DNA of 64,000 nucleotides from Paenibacillus peoriae (GTDB lineage: Bacteria > Bacillota > Bacilli > Paenibacillales > Paenibacillaceae): positions 2,985,001 through 3,049,000 of the forward strand of contig NZ_CP092831.1 of NCBI RefSeq assembly GCF_022531965.1. The letters are read 5' to 3'. Positions 14,999 to 25,421 of the stretch are shown here, piece by piece. The translations under genes and the position numbers were made by a program. The notes under the pieces are model-generated. The model worked only from the letters and a program-made list of their open reading frames with translations, did no database searches and was not told the origin of the DNA. Numbering within the stretch: the first letter of the stretch is position 1; the number at the start of each line of letters is the position of its first letter.

Positions 14999-16555
14999 TC
15001 AGGCTGTCGAGAAAGTCTCGACAGCCTATTTTATGTTAATTTTGTTTAAGACGACACCGCGTTAATGTTGTATAATATAGGTAACTATTGTAGAACGGAT
15101 GGTGTTGATATGCTACGTTCCAATCGCGAAAAACAACAATCCTACGAATTTGTTTCCATCGAAGATCTGGTTCCTCAAGATCACTTGCTCCGCAAAGTAG
15201 ATAAGTATATCGATTTTTCGTTTATCGATGATAAAGTTCGACCACTGTATTGTGCAGACAACGGGCGTCCTGCCATTGATCCTACCGTATTGTTTAAAAT
15301 GATCTTTCTCGGTTATTTCTATGGCATTCGCTCAGAACGGCAACTCGAGCGAGAAATTCAGACGAACCTAGCTTATCGTTGGTTTCTGGGGTTGGGCTTA
15401 ACGGATAAAGTTCCGGACCATACGACGATTAGCTGGAATCGTCGCACTCGCTTTAAAGACACCACGATCTTTCAAGATATCTTCGATGAAATTGTGCTGC
15501 AGGCGATCTCTCACCGAATGGTGGGTGGGCGTGTTCTCGTCACCGATTCCACACACGTCAAAGCCAATGCTAACAGGCACCGGTACACCAAAGAACAAGT
15601 GTTGCAGAATACCAAAGACTATATGGACGAGCTGAACGAAGCGGTGAAGGATGACCGGAAAAACCACGGAAAAAAGCCTTAAAATCCCGAGAGGAAGTGA
15701 ACGAAGAAAAAGAAATTAAAGTGAGCAAAACAGACCCGGACAGCGGCTATATGATCCGTGATGGCAAGCCCGAAGGCTTCTTCTATCTGGACCACCGCAC
15801 GGTGGATATGAAGTACAATCTGATTACGGATGTGCATGTGACGCCGGGAAATGTACATGATTCTGTCCCCTATTTGTCCCGTTTGGATCGCCAAAGAGAA
15901 CGTTTTGGTTTTCAAGTAGAAGCTGTTGCACTAGATTCAGGTTATTTAACAACGCCGATTTGCCGAGGTTTGCAGAACCGAAAGATTTTTGCCGTGATTG
16001 CTCACCGAAGATTCCATCCCAGACAAGGACTGTTTCCGAAATGGAAGTTTGAATACGATGCCAAACGCAATGTGTATAGATGCCCAGCCCAACAGGAACT
16101 GCCCTACCGAACGACGGACCGTAAGGGATACCGGCAGTATGCCTCTGACCCAGCTCAGTGCCAGCATTGCCCACTGCTAAGTCAGTGTACCCAGTCTCGA
16201 AACCACCGCAAAGTAGTGACTCGGCATGTCTGGGAAGACAGCAAAGAGTGGGTACGGAGCAACCGGCTGAGCCCATCTGGTAAAAAGCTGTACCGCAAAC
16301 GAAAAGAGACGATTGAGCGAAGCTTCGCGGATGCCAAGAGCTCCATGGGTTTCGCTATTGCCGTTTGCGCGGTCTTCCAAACGTCAGGGAACAAGCCCTT
16401 ATGACGGCAGCCGTGCAGAACATGAAGAAGATGGCGATCCACCTAGATCGCCTGGAGAAACAGGGGTAACCCCCCCTGCTTCTCCAGAGACCAGAGCATT
16501 ATGATGTAAAAAAGAAACCCACGTCTCAAAATGACGGGGTTTCTCGACAATCTGA
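14999..16555 (+). mobile_element. IS1182-type insertion sequence, copy 1 (inactivated)
   Basis: 1557 bp bounded by imperfect 16-bp inverted repeats: TCAGGCTGTCGAGAAA on the left, and on the right the complement of TCAGATTGTCGAGAAA. It is almost identical to copy 2 at 23749-25306. By eye I see two substitutions near the left end (15026, 15028), one synonymous change at 15536 and one missing A near 16335, which frameshifts the transposase. Each end also carries a stem-loop that would stop outside transcription. The left flank is stem-loop T1 and the right flank is stem-loop T3, both flush with the IS ends. Confidence 0.9.
15110..16469 (+). pseudogene. IS1182-family DDE transposase, copy 1, frameshifted near the C-terminus
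   Basis: This is the same two-frame gene as in copy 2. An upstream frame runs from the ATG at 15110 (GGATGGTG ahead of it) to the TAA at 15680-15682, and a second frame continues after a -1 shift at A AAA AAG (15670-15676). The DDE residues can be placed at TDSTHV, ALDSGYL and IERSFADAK. Compared with copy 2, one A is missing in GCCAAGAGC near 16335. After that point the reading frame changes, and the conserved end ([19 protein letters not shown] in copy 2) is replaced by an unrelated tail. Copy 1 is therefore almost surely inactive, although its ends could still be used by transposase supplied from copy 2. Confidence 0.85.
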
Positions 16556-16578
16556 GAGAGTCATCTCGACTCTCTTTT
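16556..16578 (+). terminator. Stem-loop T3, flush with the right end of IS copy 1
   Basis: A 7-bp stem GAGAGTC / GACTCTC with loop ATCTC, then TTTT. Its first base directly follows the IS right end (CTGA, 16552-16555). It is probably the original terminator downstream of the minus-strand MFS gene at 16611, cut by the insertion. Confidence 0.75.
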
Positions 16579-16610
16579 AAGATGCTATATCTCTCAAATG
16601 ATTGCTTACT

Positions 16611-17783
16611 TTAAGCTCCTTCCATTCCTTTTTTCTTTCGTGTTGCTGCAATTTGTGTCATGATCATTAGAATGATGATCACAATCATTCCAATCATAGC
16701 AGGAGTGAAGCTATGGGAAGCATCATGAATCCAGCCTAGCAATATTGGACCCATCGCTCCAATGACATATCCAGCAGATTGCTGCATCGCTGACCAGGAA
16801 GTAGCATCGTTCACATTGGTTGTAGAATCAATCGGTAACATCAGGTTTAAAGTGAACAAGCCCCCTGCCCCAACTCCAAAGAGTACAACGGAAACCATAG
16901 GCATGAAATTCATCATCAATAAAACCAACCCAACAATCATGAACAGAGATTCACCAACCAACCATACACTTCTTGAGGGAAAGTTCTTCAATAATACAGG
17001 AAGTACAAAGCTAATCGGAATTTGGATGACAACAAATATAGTCAGACAAAGCGTTGCATAGGATTTGCTATACCCCATTTCCTGAATCATCAACGGGAGC
17101 CACGCTGTAAAAGAATAAAACAACATCGCCATTAATCCAAATGAGAGCGTAATCGTCCATGCTCTTCTATTTCCCCAGGGAAGTTTAATTTGCGGACGTT
17201 CTTTTATTCCACTCACATGAGCAGATTCAGATTTCGGCTTCACCATGATCCACCACATGATCGCTGCTACAAAGGCAACTACTGCCCACCCTCCTACTGC
17301 TATCTGCCAAGAATTGAAATATGCCTCTATGGGAATGGATACCATTGAACTGCCCGCAGCCCCTACAGTGATTGCAATACTATAGAGTGCAATCATGGAT
17401 GGAACATGATCGGGAAAATACTTTTTAATAAAGCCTGAAGTTAACGGGCCAATCGAAGCGATCCCGATACCTACGATTAATGCAGATAAAAGTAAAACGG
17501 ACGTAGACTGTGTAAATAGCCGAGTGGCTATTCCGAATCCCACCACAATCAGGGAATATCCAATGATTCGTTCTATTCCCCATCTCCCACTTGCTTTGAC
17601 GGCAAAAGGTGAAAACACACCCATACATAGTACAGGTATTGACGTTAGCAAACTGGCTAGTGCAGCGCTCATCCCCAAATCTTCCCGAATCGTATCTAGC
17701 AGCGGAGATATGGAATTAATAGCCGGGCGCAAATTCAATGTAGCAACAAATAATGCAATAATTAAAAATATATTTTTCCTCAT
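16611..17783 (-). CDS. MFS transporter, CynX/NimT (YycB-like) type
   Basis: A protein of 390 residues with about 12 membrane segments and no long loops. The N-terminal LFVATLNLRPAINSISPLLDTIREDLGMSAALASLLTSIPVLCMG pattern (RPAxxSxxPLL and LLTSxPVLxxG) is the hallmark of the CynX/YeaN/YycB cyanate-nitroimidazole transporter group. These proteins are predicted exporters or importers of small anions and drugs, and most substrates are unknown. It is the first cargo gene beside IS copy 1, divergent from an AraC regulator 166 bp away that may control it. A good ribosome binding site (AAGGAG) precedes the ATG. Confidence 0.87.
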   Translation of the reverse strand: MRKNIFLIIALFVATLNLRPAINSISPLLDTIREDLGMSAALASLLTSIPVLCMGVFSPFAVKASGRWGIERIIGYSLIVVGFGIATRLFTQSTSVLLLSALIVGIGIASIGPLTSGFIKKYFPDHVPSMIALYSIAITVGAAGSSMVSIPIEAYFNSWQIAVGGWAVVAFVAAIMWWIMVKPKSESAHVSGIKERPQIKLPWGNRRAWTITLSFGLMAMLFYSFTAWLPLMIQEMGYSKSYATLCLTIFVVIQIPISFVLPVLLKNFPSRSVWLVGESLFMIVGLVLLMMNFMPMVSVVLFGVGAGGLFTLNLMLPIDSTTNVNDATSWSAMQQSAGYVIGAMGPILLGWIHDASHSFTPAMIGMIVIIILMIMTQIAATRKKKGMEGA

Positions 17784-17949
17784 TGTAATCTCCTTCTGAT
17801 CTCATTCTCATGTTATCTAGGCTCTATTCTACGTGGAGAGAAAGATAAAAAAGTAGGTGAAAAGAGACATATTTATAGGTGAATATGGACATTCAACGAA
17901 ATTATACGTAAGATAATATCAAACATTAGGAATATAAAGGAGCCCTCTC

Positions 17950-18828
17950 ATGAGTATCAGACACAGCAATTATATTATGTCCGGAGACGATCTTTTCGCG
18001 CCTAGCGTTCCGATTAATGTGAACAGGGTTTATGAAACGTTTGAACTAAACTCCCATTCCCATGATTTTTTTGAAATCACATATATCAGTGAAGGTGAAG
18101 GTGTTCATTATATTGATGGTGAAGCAGTTCCTGTGGAGCAAGGGACTATTATTTTCATTCCAGTTGGGTGTGCTCATGTGTACAGGCCCAAAACCCTCAT
18201 GAAAGATCGCCCGCTGATCGTTTACAACTGTTTGTTTCAAGAAAAGTATCTAACGGAACTCCACTCCTGTTTTCCGCAAGCTCCGGACATAGGTGAATAT
18301 TTCGCAAACAAGCAGTTACATTGGTTCTCTATGAAAGATCTTGATGGTACATATCATTACCTGTTCCGAGAACTTTATCGAGAATTTGCGACAAAACCTC
18401 CAGGATATTTGGCTGCTCTCTCTGCTCTCGTCATGCAAATACTAATCGGTTTATTTAGAAATCAAGTACAGAACGTTGCTTCCCTAGAAAAAAAGACGCA
18501 CTGGATGGCTGTCGATGAAGCAATTACCTTTATCAACTCTCATTATGCAAGCGGGCTTAGACTTAGCGAAATTGCCGATCGAGCTAACCTTAGCAAGCGG
18601 CATTTCAGTCGTCTTTTTCAAGACCATACCGGAATGAGCTTTACGAATTACTTGCAAAACCTCCGTATGGATGCAGCATGCCGTCTCCTATCAGAAGGCC
18701 ACAGCAGTGTAGCCGAAATTGCCGCATCAGTCGGATATGTGGATATGAAATTCTTTCATCAACTTTTCAAGAAAAAAGTCGGAATGACGCCCCTAGCTTA
18801 CAGACATACATGGCGTCAGACTAAATAA
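17950..18828 (+). CDS. AraC-family regulator with N-terminal cupin
   Basis: A protein of 292 residues. The N-terminal cupin-like sensor (about 20-130) has SHSHDFFEITYISEGEGVHYIDG and then VEQGTIIFIPVGCAHVY. The C-terminal pair of AraC helix-turn-helices (about 185-290) reads GLRLSEIADRANLSKRHFSRLFQDHTGMSFTNYLQNLRM and VAEIAASVGYVDMKFFHQLFKKKVGMTPLAYR. Such proteins normally sense a sugar or small metabolite and activate a neighbouring gene. It is divergent from the CynX-type transporter, and the 6-phospho-beta-glucosidase downstream is convergent. Either may be its target; the sequence does not decide. Confidence 0.9.
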   Translation: MSIRHSNYIMSGDDLFAPSVPINVNRVYETFELNSHSHDFFEITYISEGEGVHYIDGEAVPVEQGTIIFIPVGCAHVYRPKTLMKDRPLIVYNCLFQEKYLTELHSCFPQAPDIGEYFANKQLHWFSMKDLDGTYHYLFRELYREFATKPPGYLAALSALVMQILIGLFRNQVQNVASLEKKTHWMAVDEAITFINSHYASGLRLSEIADRANLSKRHFSRLFQDHTGMSFTNYLQNLRMDAACRLLSEGHSSVAEIAASVGYVDMKFFHQLFKKKVGMTPLAYRHTWRQTK

Positions 18829-18857
18829 AAAACTACAGCATACAAAAGACAATAGGT

Positions 18858-19030
18858 TTCAACAAGCGTGGCAGTAAAGTGTCTCTATCGACTCCATCAA
18901 ACTTATCCCACGAATGCGCCTCCGATGGGAAGATGGCCCAAGTGTATGCCTGAATCGGAGCTATATCCATCTAACGCCGGCTTCGCCACTCGGGACTTTA
19001 ACCTATAGATAGCGTCCCTGCTGGGGACAC
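18858..19030. other. Structured, GC-richer non-coding island (possible mobile-element non-coding relic)
   Basis: No gene covers 18829-19229. About 170 bp of it stands out as GC-richer than its flanks and able to fold. It has the stem CTCCGAT / ATCGGAG (18920-18926 with 18954-18960) and the short hairpin GTCCC-TGCTG-GGGAC (19014-19028). On the minus strand it starts GTGTCCCCAGCAGGGACGC. The style suggests a structured RNA, such as the non-coding end of an IS110-type element or a group II intron fragment. I cannot identify it from sequence alone. Confidence 0.35.
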
Positions 19031-19033
19031 TAA

Positions 19034-19058
19034 AAAAGCCGCTATATTAGCGACTTTT
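19034..19058 (+). terminator. Hairpin with flanking A and T runs
   Basis: The stem AAAG-C-CGCTA / TAGCG-A-CTTT has one mismatch, a 3-base TAT loop and A/T flanks. It could end the AraC transcript or a transcript from the structured island just upstream, or act on the minus strand after the beta-glucosidase gene. The remaining 19059-19229 shows nothing clear. Confidence 0.6.
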
Positions 19059-19229
19059 GATGTTCCAACAGTCATCGGTATTTGTAGCTATGTTACCGAA
19101 ATGTATCGTTTAGTATACATACTTTTAATTTACTATTGTTTTCTTTCGACGTTCTCTAAGCAAAATATTTCTTGGTCAATTGCCGCATATTCAGTATTCT
19201 GTAGGTTAAATCTCAAGTCCTTGTTGCTA

Positions 19230-21007
<1,778 letters not shown>

Positions 21008-21691
21008 TCAGATGGCAGGTTTCGTATTTACAATGTTCTGGAGACTTTCCTTAATCTGATTCGTAACTTCGTGACCATGGTACGTAATCACTTTTTTAAT
21101 ATCAAGCTCTAACAGTTTAGCAATCGAATCGTATGCAGTCGTATGATCCAACGTTTGTTCGTCATCAAAAGACAAGAGACAACCATCTTTCGAATTTAAA
21201 GCATCGCCAGCAATTAGTGTTTTGCTTGGGATATGATACAGCGACATGTGATCTGGTGTGTGTCCTGGTGTAAAGATCACCTGAATACCACCTGCCAAGG
21301 GAAGAATGTCTCTATCCTTTAATGCTGCATGAACGCGCACGGGCGGTGCGAAATCTTTACTTTTAATAAGCGGAGTAGCTCCTGTCAAATAAGGTACCGC
21401 TTCCTCATGAGCGAGCACCGTAACCCCGTTTCCCCTGGCCTCAACTAATTCCGGCAGACTGCCAATGTGATCCCCATCTTGATGCGTAATAATAATATGC
21501 GTCAGCTTATCTAAACTGAAATTTTCTTTTTCGAGTAACTTACGGATTTGTGTCAATTGTCCAGGAATACCGGTATCAACAAGTACTACATTCTCATCAT
21601 CCCATAACAATATTGGATATACTATAAATGGTTTCCTATTATATTCCATTTCAAGTTTAATTGCTTTAATTCCATTATTCGGTTGAGACAT
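21008..21691 (-). CDS. MBL-fold metallo-hydrolase
   Basis: A protein of 227 residues with the metallo-beta-lactamase fold: VVLVDTGIPGQ, then the metal motif IITHQDGDHIGS (HxxxDH, with Asp where many members have His), then FTPGHTPDHMS, AGDA and the late His in TYHGHEV. These are the usual zinc or iron ligands of small hydrolases such as glyoxalase II-like and lactonase-like enzymes. The substrate cannot be deduced. It is co-directional with an HxlR regulator 314 bp upstream, but a terminator hairpin at 21863-21893 separates them, so it is probably transcribed alone. It belongs to the IS-bounded cargo. Confidence 0.87.
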   Translation of the reverse strand: MSQPNNGIKAIKLEMEYNRKPFIVYPILLWDDENVVLVDTGIPGQLTQIRKLLEKENFSLDKLTHIIITHQDGDHIGSLPELVEARGNGVTVLAHEEAVPYLTGATPLIKSKDFAPPVRVHAALKDRDILPLAGGIQVIFTPGHTPDHMSLYHIPSKTLIAGDALNSKDGCLLSFDDEQTLDHTTAYDSIAKLLELDIKKVITYHGHEVTNQIKESLQNIVNTKPAI

Positions 21692-21862
21692 TAGACATAC
21701 GCTCCTTCAATTTAGTAAACATATTATATTACTTAAAGTAAGCAACAAGTCAACCCTTTTTACACTCACTCTCTTACTGGTTTGTACTTTATGCTAAAAG
21801 AGCACCTAAAAAGAGATGCCTTCTCGTCCTCTTTTTTTGTACGTTTTCATTTGAACACAAAA

Positions 21863-21893
21863 GAAACCCAAGGTTATTATTCACTCGGGTTTC
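21863..21893 (-). terminator. Terminator after the HxlR gene
   Basis: A 7-bp stem GAAACCC / GGGTTTC around a 17-base loop, with A's on its left so that a U-rich run follows on the minus strand. The 21692-22005 gap also has a weaker hairpin (GAGGA-like arms before TTTTTTT, about 21809-21837). Otherwise only the promoter of the metallo-hydrolase is expected here. Confidence 0.6.
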
Positions 21894-22005
21894 TCGCTAT
21901 TTAGTGAGGTGGTCATACTCACTCTGATAAAAAATGATTTTCACTTGGTGATTTTGGCTGTTTCATCAATATAATGGATAACAACTTAAGTGAATGACTC
22001 GTGAC

Positions 22006-22350
22006 TTATTGTTCATCATCCATATGATCTACTCCCCATTTGCAAAGCTCTTGCAGAGCAGGAATGAGGGACTTGCCACGCTCTGAAAGATAGTACTCAA
22101 CTTTAGGCGGTACTTGTGAGTATTCATGGCGTGTAATGAGCGAATCAGCCTCTAGCTCTTTTAATTGATTGCTAAGCATTTTGTGAGTAATTCCTTGAAG
22201 CGCTTTTTTCAACTCCCCGTAACGCATAATATCTTCCTTCAATAGTAAGAATAAAATATGTAATTTCCATTTACCACTTATTAGCGATAAGGTATACACA
22301 AATGATTCATTACTGTCTTCTTTTTCATTTTTTGTTTTAATTGGAATCAT
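22006..22350 (-). CDS. HxlR-type (DUF24) winged-helix regulator
   Basis: A protein of 114 residues with the HxlR pattern: LSLISGKWKLHILFLLLKED, the MRYGELKKALQGITHKMLSNQLKELEADSLITR recognition region and a wing with VPPKVEYYLSERGKSL. The only cysteine lies late (ELCKWG), unlike the N-terminal redox Cys of YodB/CatR/HypR, so thiol sensing of quinones is not supported directly. It is divergent (105 bp) from two flavin-reductase-like genes. Divergent HxlR-oxidoreductase pairs are common, and the regulator usually represses the oxidoreductase until an electrophile or redox signal appears. Confidence 0.88.
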   Translation of the reverse strand: MIPIKTKNEKEDSNESFVYTLSLISGKWKLHILFLLLKEDIMRYGELKKALQGITHKMLSNQLKELEADSLITRHEYSQVPPKVEYYLSERGKSLIPALQELCKWGVDHMDDEQ

Positions 22351-22455
22351 TTAATACTCTCCTTTTTGATAGTATCTCACTAAAAAGTGCATACTATTCT
22401 TTTTTTATGTTTCCATTATACTATACCTCATAACTGAACGGAGGTATTTTAAGCT

Positions 22456-23037
22456 ATGAAAGATCTCAGTCCACGTGCTTTTGGTTATGGCTATCCCATG
22501 CCACTTTTGATGATATCTACTTACGATGAGAATGGAACTGTCAATGTGATGAATTTGCACTGGTGCACGATGAATCACGGAGGATATATCAATTTGGGTA
22601 TTGGTACGAATAAAAAGACGCACGAGAATATAGAAAAAATGGGTGCCTTTACGGTTGGACTGGCCACTCAAGATCTCATGATGGAAGCTGACTTTTTTGG
22701 CTCAGTGTCAGGGTATAGAGATCCTGATAAATTCGCAAAAACAGGTTTGAAAGCTACCAAGAGCAAATACGTTAATGCACCAATTCTTGAAAAAAGTACT
22801 GTGGTAATCGAATGTGAACTTACAGAGATTGTAAGAGGTACTCATATCCATGCAATTGTCGGCAGAATGGTCAATATCGCAGTGGATGAATCGGTCTTAA
22901 ATGAAAAGGGTAAAATTGATGCCAAGAAGACAGGCATGTTGTTTTTTGATTCATTCAGCAATGCCTATTTCACTCTAGGAGATAAAGTTGGAAATGCCTG
23001 GAATGAAGGAAGATCATTTTTGTCTCTTAATGGTTAA
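22456..23037 (+). CDS. Flavin reductase-like FMN-binding split-barrel protein
   Basis: A protein of 193 residues of the flavoredoxin / flavin-reductase-like split-barrel type. The N-terminal PMPLLMISTYDENGTVNVMNLHW is the first barrel strand pair that contacts FMN, followed by KKTHENIEKMGAFTVGL and, later, VIECELTEIVRG. Members bind FMN and act as small electron carriers or flavin reductases. The ribosome binding site ACGGAGG is 11 bases upstream of the ATG. It shares direction with a second, related gene 62 bp downstream, and the two probably form an operon controlled by the divergent HxlR protein. Confidence 0.85.
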   Translation: MKDLSPRAFGYGYPMPLLMISTYDENGTVNVMNLHWCTMNHGGYINLGIGTNKKTHENIEKMGAFTVGLATQDLMMEADFFGSVSGYRDPDKFAKTGLKATKSKYVNAPILEKSTVVIECELTEIVRGTHIHAIVGRMVNIAVDESVLNEKGKIDAKKTGMLFFDSFSNAYFTLGDKVGNAWNEGRSFLSLNG

Positions 23038-23099
23038 TTCTTATTTCTCAATGAAGTGTCCAACAAGAAAATAAACTAACAATGAAAAGGTGAATTATA

Positions 23100-23672
23100 A
23101 TGGCAATTAAGCCTGTTGATTTAAATAAAGCATACCGTTTATTGCAAGTAGGTCCAACAACCATGATTTCTGCTAAACATGATGGGATAGAAAATGTAAT
23201 GGCAGCCGCTTGGGTCGGTCTGGTGGGAAATAATAAAGTGATGGCATATATCGGCAAACAAGCTTTCACACGTGAACTCGTTGAAAAGAGTGGTTACTAT
23301 GTAGTACATGTTCCAACGGTTCAACAAATGGAAACTGTCTTGTATGTTGGTGAGCACAGTGCTAAAGATATGGATAACAAACTTGATAATATCCCAATCT
23401 TTTACCAAGATGAATTTGATTTTCCACTAGTTGAAGGTTCCGCTGGCTGGCTAGTATGCAAAGTAATCCCAAATGCTCAAAATGAACAAGAACTTGATCT
23501 TTTCATGGGTGAAATTGTCGGTGCTTGGAGTGATGATCGAGTATTCAACAACGGACATTGGATTTTTGATGATGCTCCTGATGAATTGCGTACAGTACAC
23601 TATGTGGCTGGCGGTCAATTCTATGCAATTGGAAAAGGTACTAAATTTAATCACGGACCTGGTAAAGACTAA
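23100..23672 (+). CDS. Flavin reductase-like FMN-binding split-barrel protein (second copy)
   Basis: A protein of 190 residues related to its upstream neighbour but clearly diverged. VGPTTMISAKHDGIENVMAAAWVGLV is the FMN-contact strand region, followed by FTRELVEKSGYYVVHVP and WLVCKVIPNA. The C-terminal half differs from copy one, so this is an old paralogue, not a recent duplication. Two tandem flavoproteins under one HxlR-type regulator suggest a small redox detoxification unit. Several small hairpins follow the stop, including AACAAGG-GAAT-CCTTGTT (23692-23709) and the stem-loop that abuts IS copy 2. Confidence 0.85.
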   Translation: MAIKPVDLNKAYRLLQVGPTTMISAKHDGIENVMAAAWVGLVGNNKVMAYIGKQAFTRELVEKSGYYVVHVPTVQQMETVLYVGEHSAKDMDNKLDNIPIFYQDEFDFPLVEGSAGWLVCKVIPNAQNEQELDLFMGEIVGAWSDDRVFNNGHWIFDDAPDELRTVHYVAGGQFYAIGKGTKFNHGPGKD

Positions 23673-23726
23673 ATCAATTTGTCTCTATACAAACAAGGGA
23701 ATCCTTGTTCAATAAATCAATAAATA

Positions 23727-23748
23727 AGCTAGAGGTAAACCTCTAGCT
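23727..23748 (+). terminator. Stem-loop T2, flush with the left end of IS copy 2
   Basis: A 9-bp perfect stem AGCTAGAGG / CCTCTAGCT with loop TAAA. Its last base is directly followed by the IS left end TCAG (23749-23752), which replaces the T-run expected after a terminator. It was probably the terminator of the flavin-reductase operon. Confidence 0.8.
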
Positions 23749-23859
23749 TCAGGCTGTCGAGAAAGTCTCGACAGCTTCTTTTATGTTAATTTTGTTTAAG
23801 ACGACACCGCGTTAATGTTGTATAATATAGGTAACTATTGTAGAACGGATGGTGTTGAT

Positions 23860-25220
23860 ATGCTACGTTCCAATCGCGAAAAACAACAATCCTACGAATT
23901 TGTTTCCATCGAAGATCTGGTTCCTCAAGATCACTTGCTCCGCAAAGTAGATAAGTATATCGATTTTTCGTTTATCGATGATAAAGTTCGACCACTGTAT
24001 TGTGCAGACAACGGGCGTCCTGCCATTGATCCTACCGTATTGTTTAAAATGATCTTTCTCGGTTATTTCTATGGCATTCGCTCAGAACGGCAACTCGAGC
24101 GAGAAATTCAGACGAACCTAGCTTATCGTTGGTTTCTGGGGTTGGGCTTAACGGATAAAGTTCCGGACCATACGACGATTAGCTGGAATCGTCGCACTCG
24201 CTTTAAAGACACCACGATCTTTCAAGATATCTTCGATGAAATTGTGCTGCAGGCGATCTCTCACCGAATGGTGGGGGGGCGTGTTCTCGTCACCGATTCC
24301 ACACACGTCAAAGCCAATGCTAACAGGCACCGGTACACCAAAGAACAAGTGTTGCAGAATACCAAAGACTATATGGACGAGCTGAACGAAGCGGTGAAGG
24401 ATGACCGGAAAAACCACGGAAAAAAGCCTTAAAATCCCGAGAGGAAGTGAACGAAGAAAAAGAAATTAAAGTGAGCAAAACAGACCCGGACAGCGGCTAT
24501 ATGATCCGTGATGGCAAGCCCGAAGGCTTCTTCTATCTGGACCACCGCACGGTGGATATGAAGTACAATCTGATTACGGATGTGCATGTGACGCCGGGAA
24601 ATGTACATGATTCTGTCCCCTATTTGTCCCGTTTGGATCGCCAAAGAGAACGTTTTGGTTTTCAAGTAGAAGCTGTTGCACTAGATTCAGGTTATTTAAC
24701 AACGCCGATTTGCCGAGGTTTGCAGAACCGAAAGATTTTTGCCGTGATTGCTCACCGAAGATTCCATCCCAGACAAGGACTGTTTCCGAAATGGAAGTTT
24801 GAATACGATGCCAAACGCAATGTGTATAGATGCCCAGCCCAACAGGAACTGCCCTACCGAACGACGGACCGTAAGGGATACCGGCAGTATGCCTCTGACC
24901 CAGCTCAGTGCCAGCATTGCCCACTGCTAAGTCAGTGTACCCAGTCTCGAAACCACCGCAAAGTAGTGACTCGGCATGTCTGGGAAGACAGCAAAGAGTG
25001 GGTACGGAGCAACCGGCTGAGCCCATCTGGTAAAAAGCTGTACCGCAAACGAAAAGAGACGATTGAGCGAAGCTTCGCGGATGCCAAAGAGCTCCATGGG
25101 TTTCGCTATTGCCGTTTGCGCGGTCTTCCAAACGTCAGGGAACAAGCCCTTATGACGGCAGCCGTGCAGAACATGAAGAAGATGGCGATCCACCTAGATC
25201 GCCTGGAGAAACAGGGGTAA
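23860..25220 (+). CDS. IS1182-family DDE transposase, copy 2, needing a -1 frameshift
   Basis: From the ATG at 23860 (GGATGGTG upstream) the first frame ends at a TAA at 24430-24432. The second frame, open through to 25220, joins it by a -1 shift at A AAA AAG (24420-24426), giving about 453 residues, a normal length for the family. The N-terminal part (QQSYEFVSIEDLVPQDHLLR onward) is the DUF772-like domain. Catalytic Asp, Asp and Glu are seen in VTDSTHV, ALDSGYL and [12 protein letters not shown]. Both copies share the same frame arrangement, so it was fixed before they spread. This could be programmed frameshifting, slippage on A6, or an inherited defect. Confidence 0.85.
24420..24426 (+). 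other. Putative -1 ribosomal frameshift site A AAA AAG
   Basis: In the zero frame the heptamer is correctly phased (…A AAA AAG, then CCT TAA). A one-base backward slip gives AAA GCC TTA AAA and opens the second transposase frame. The same site is at 15670-15676 in copy 1. A possible Shine-Dalgarno-like GAAGG lies about 19 bases upstream, a little further than usual for a stimulator. No strong downstream hairpin was seen. Confidence 0.6.
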
Positions 25221-25306
25221 CCCCCCCTGCTTCTCCAGAGACCAGAGCATTATGATGTAAAAAAGAAACCCACGTCTCAAAATGACGGGGTTTCTCGACA
25301 ATCTGA

Positions 25307-25344
25307 GACTGCTAACCATATCACTATTGGTTAGCAGTCTTTTT
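25307..25344 (+). terminator. 33-bp stem-loop, right copy (T1-right), with intact T-run
   Basis: This is identical to 14966-14998 (12-bp stem, 9-base loop, same orientation) and here keeps its TTTTT tail. It begins exactly after the CTGA end of IS copy 2. Together the two copies bracket the whole IS-cargo-IS block. Confidence 0.92.
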
Positions 25345-25421
25345 GATATGAATTTACATACACATTCGTCAATTACATATTTACAAAGCACCTTCATTTG
25401 GTTACGATATGATTTATGAGT

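Larger units (their letters stand above)
23749..25306 (+). mobile_element. IS1182-type insertion sequence, copy 2 (apparently intact)
   Basis: 1558 bp with the same imperfect inverted-repeat ends as copy 1 and the same orientation. The left end repeats TCAGGCTGTCGAGAAA and the right end carries its partner. A palindrome at the left end (GGCTGTCGAG / CTCGACAGC) and a hairpin near the right end (GAAACCC / GGGTTTC) look like terminators facing incoming transcription. The transposase reads through to a normal C-terminus if the -1 shift site is used. Its flanks are stem-loop T2 on the left and T1-right on the right. Confidence 0.9.

Noticed and set aside
24574..25131. Long reverse-strand ORFs inside both IS copies (up to 185 codons)
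   Set aside because: They mirror the transposase gene's third-position bias, appear equally in both copies, and lack start signals.
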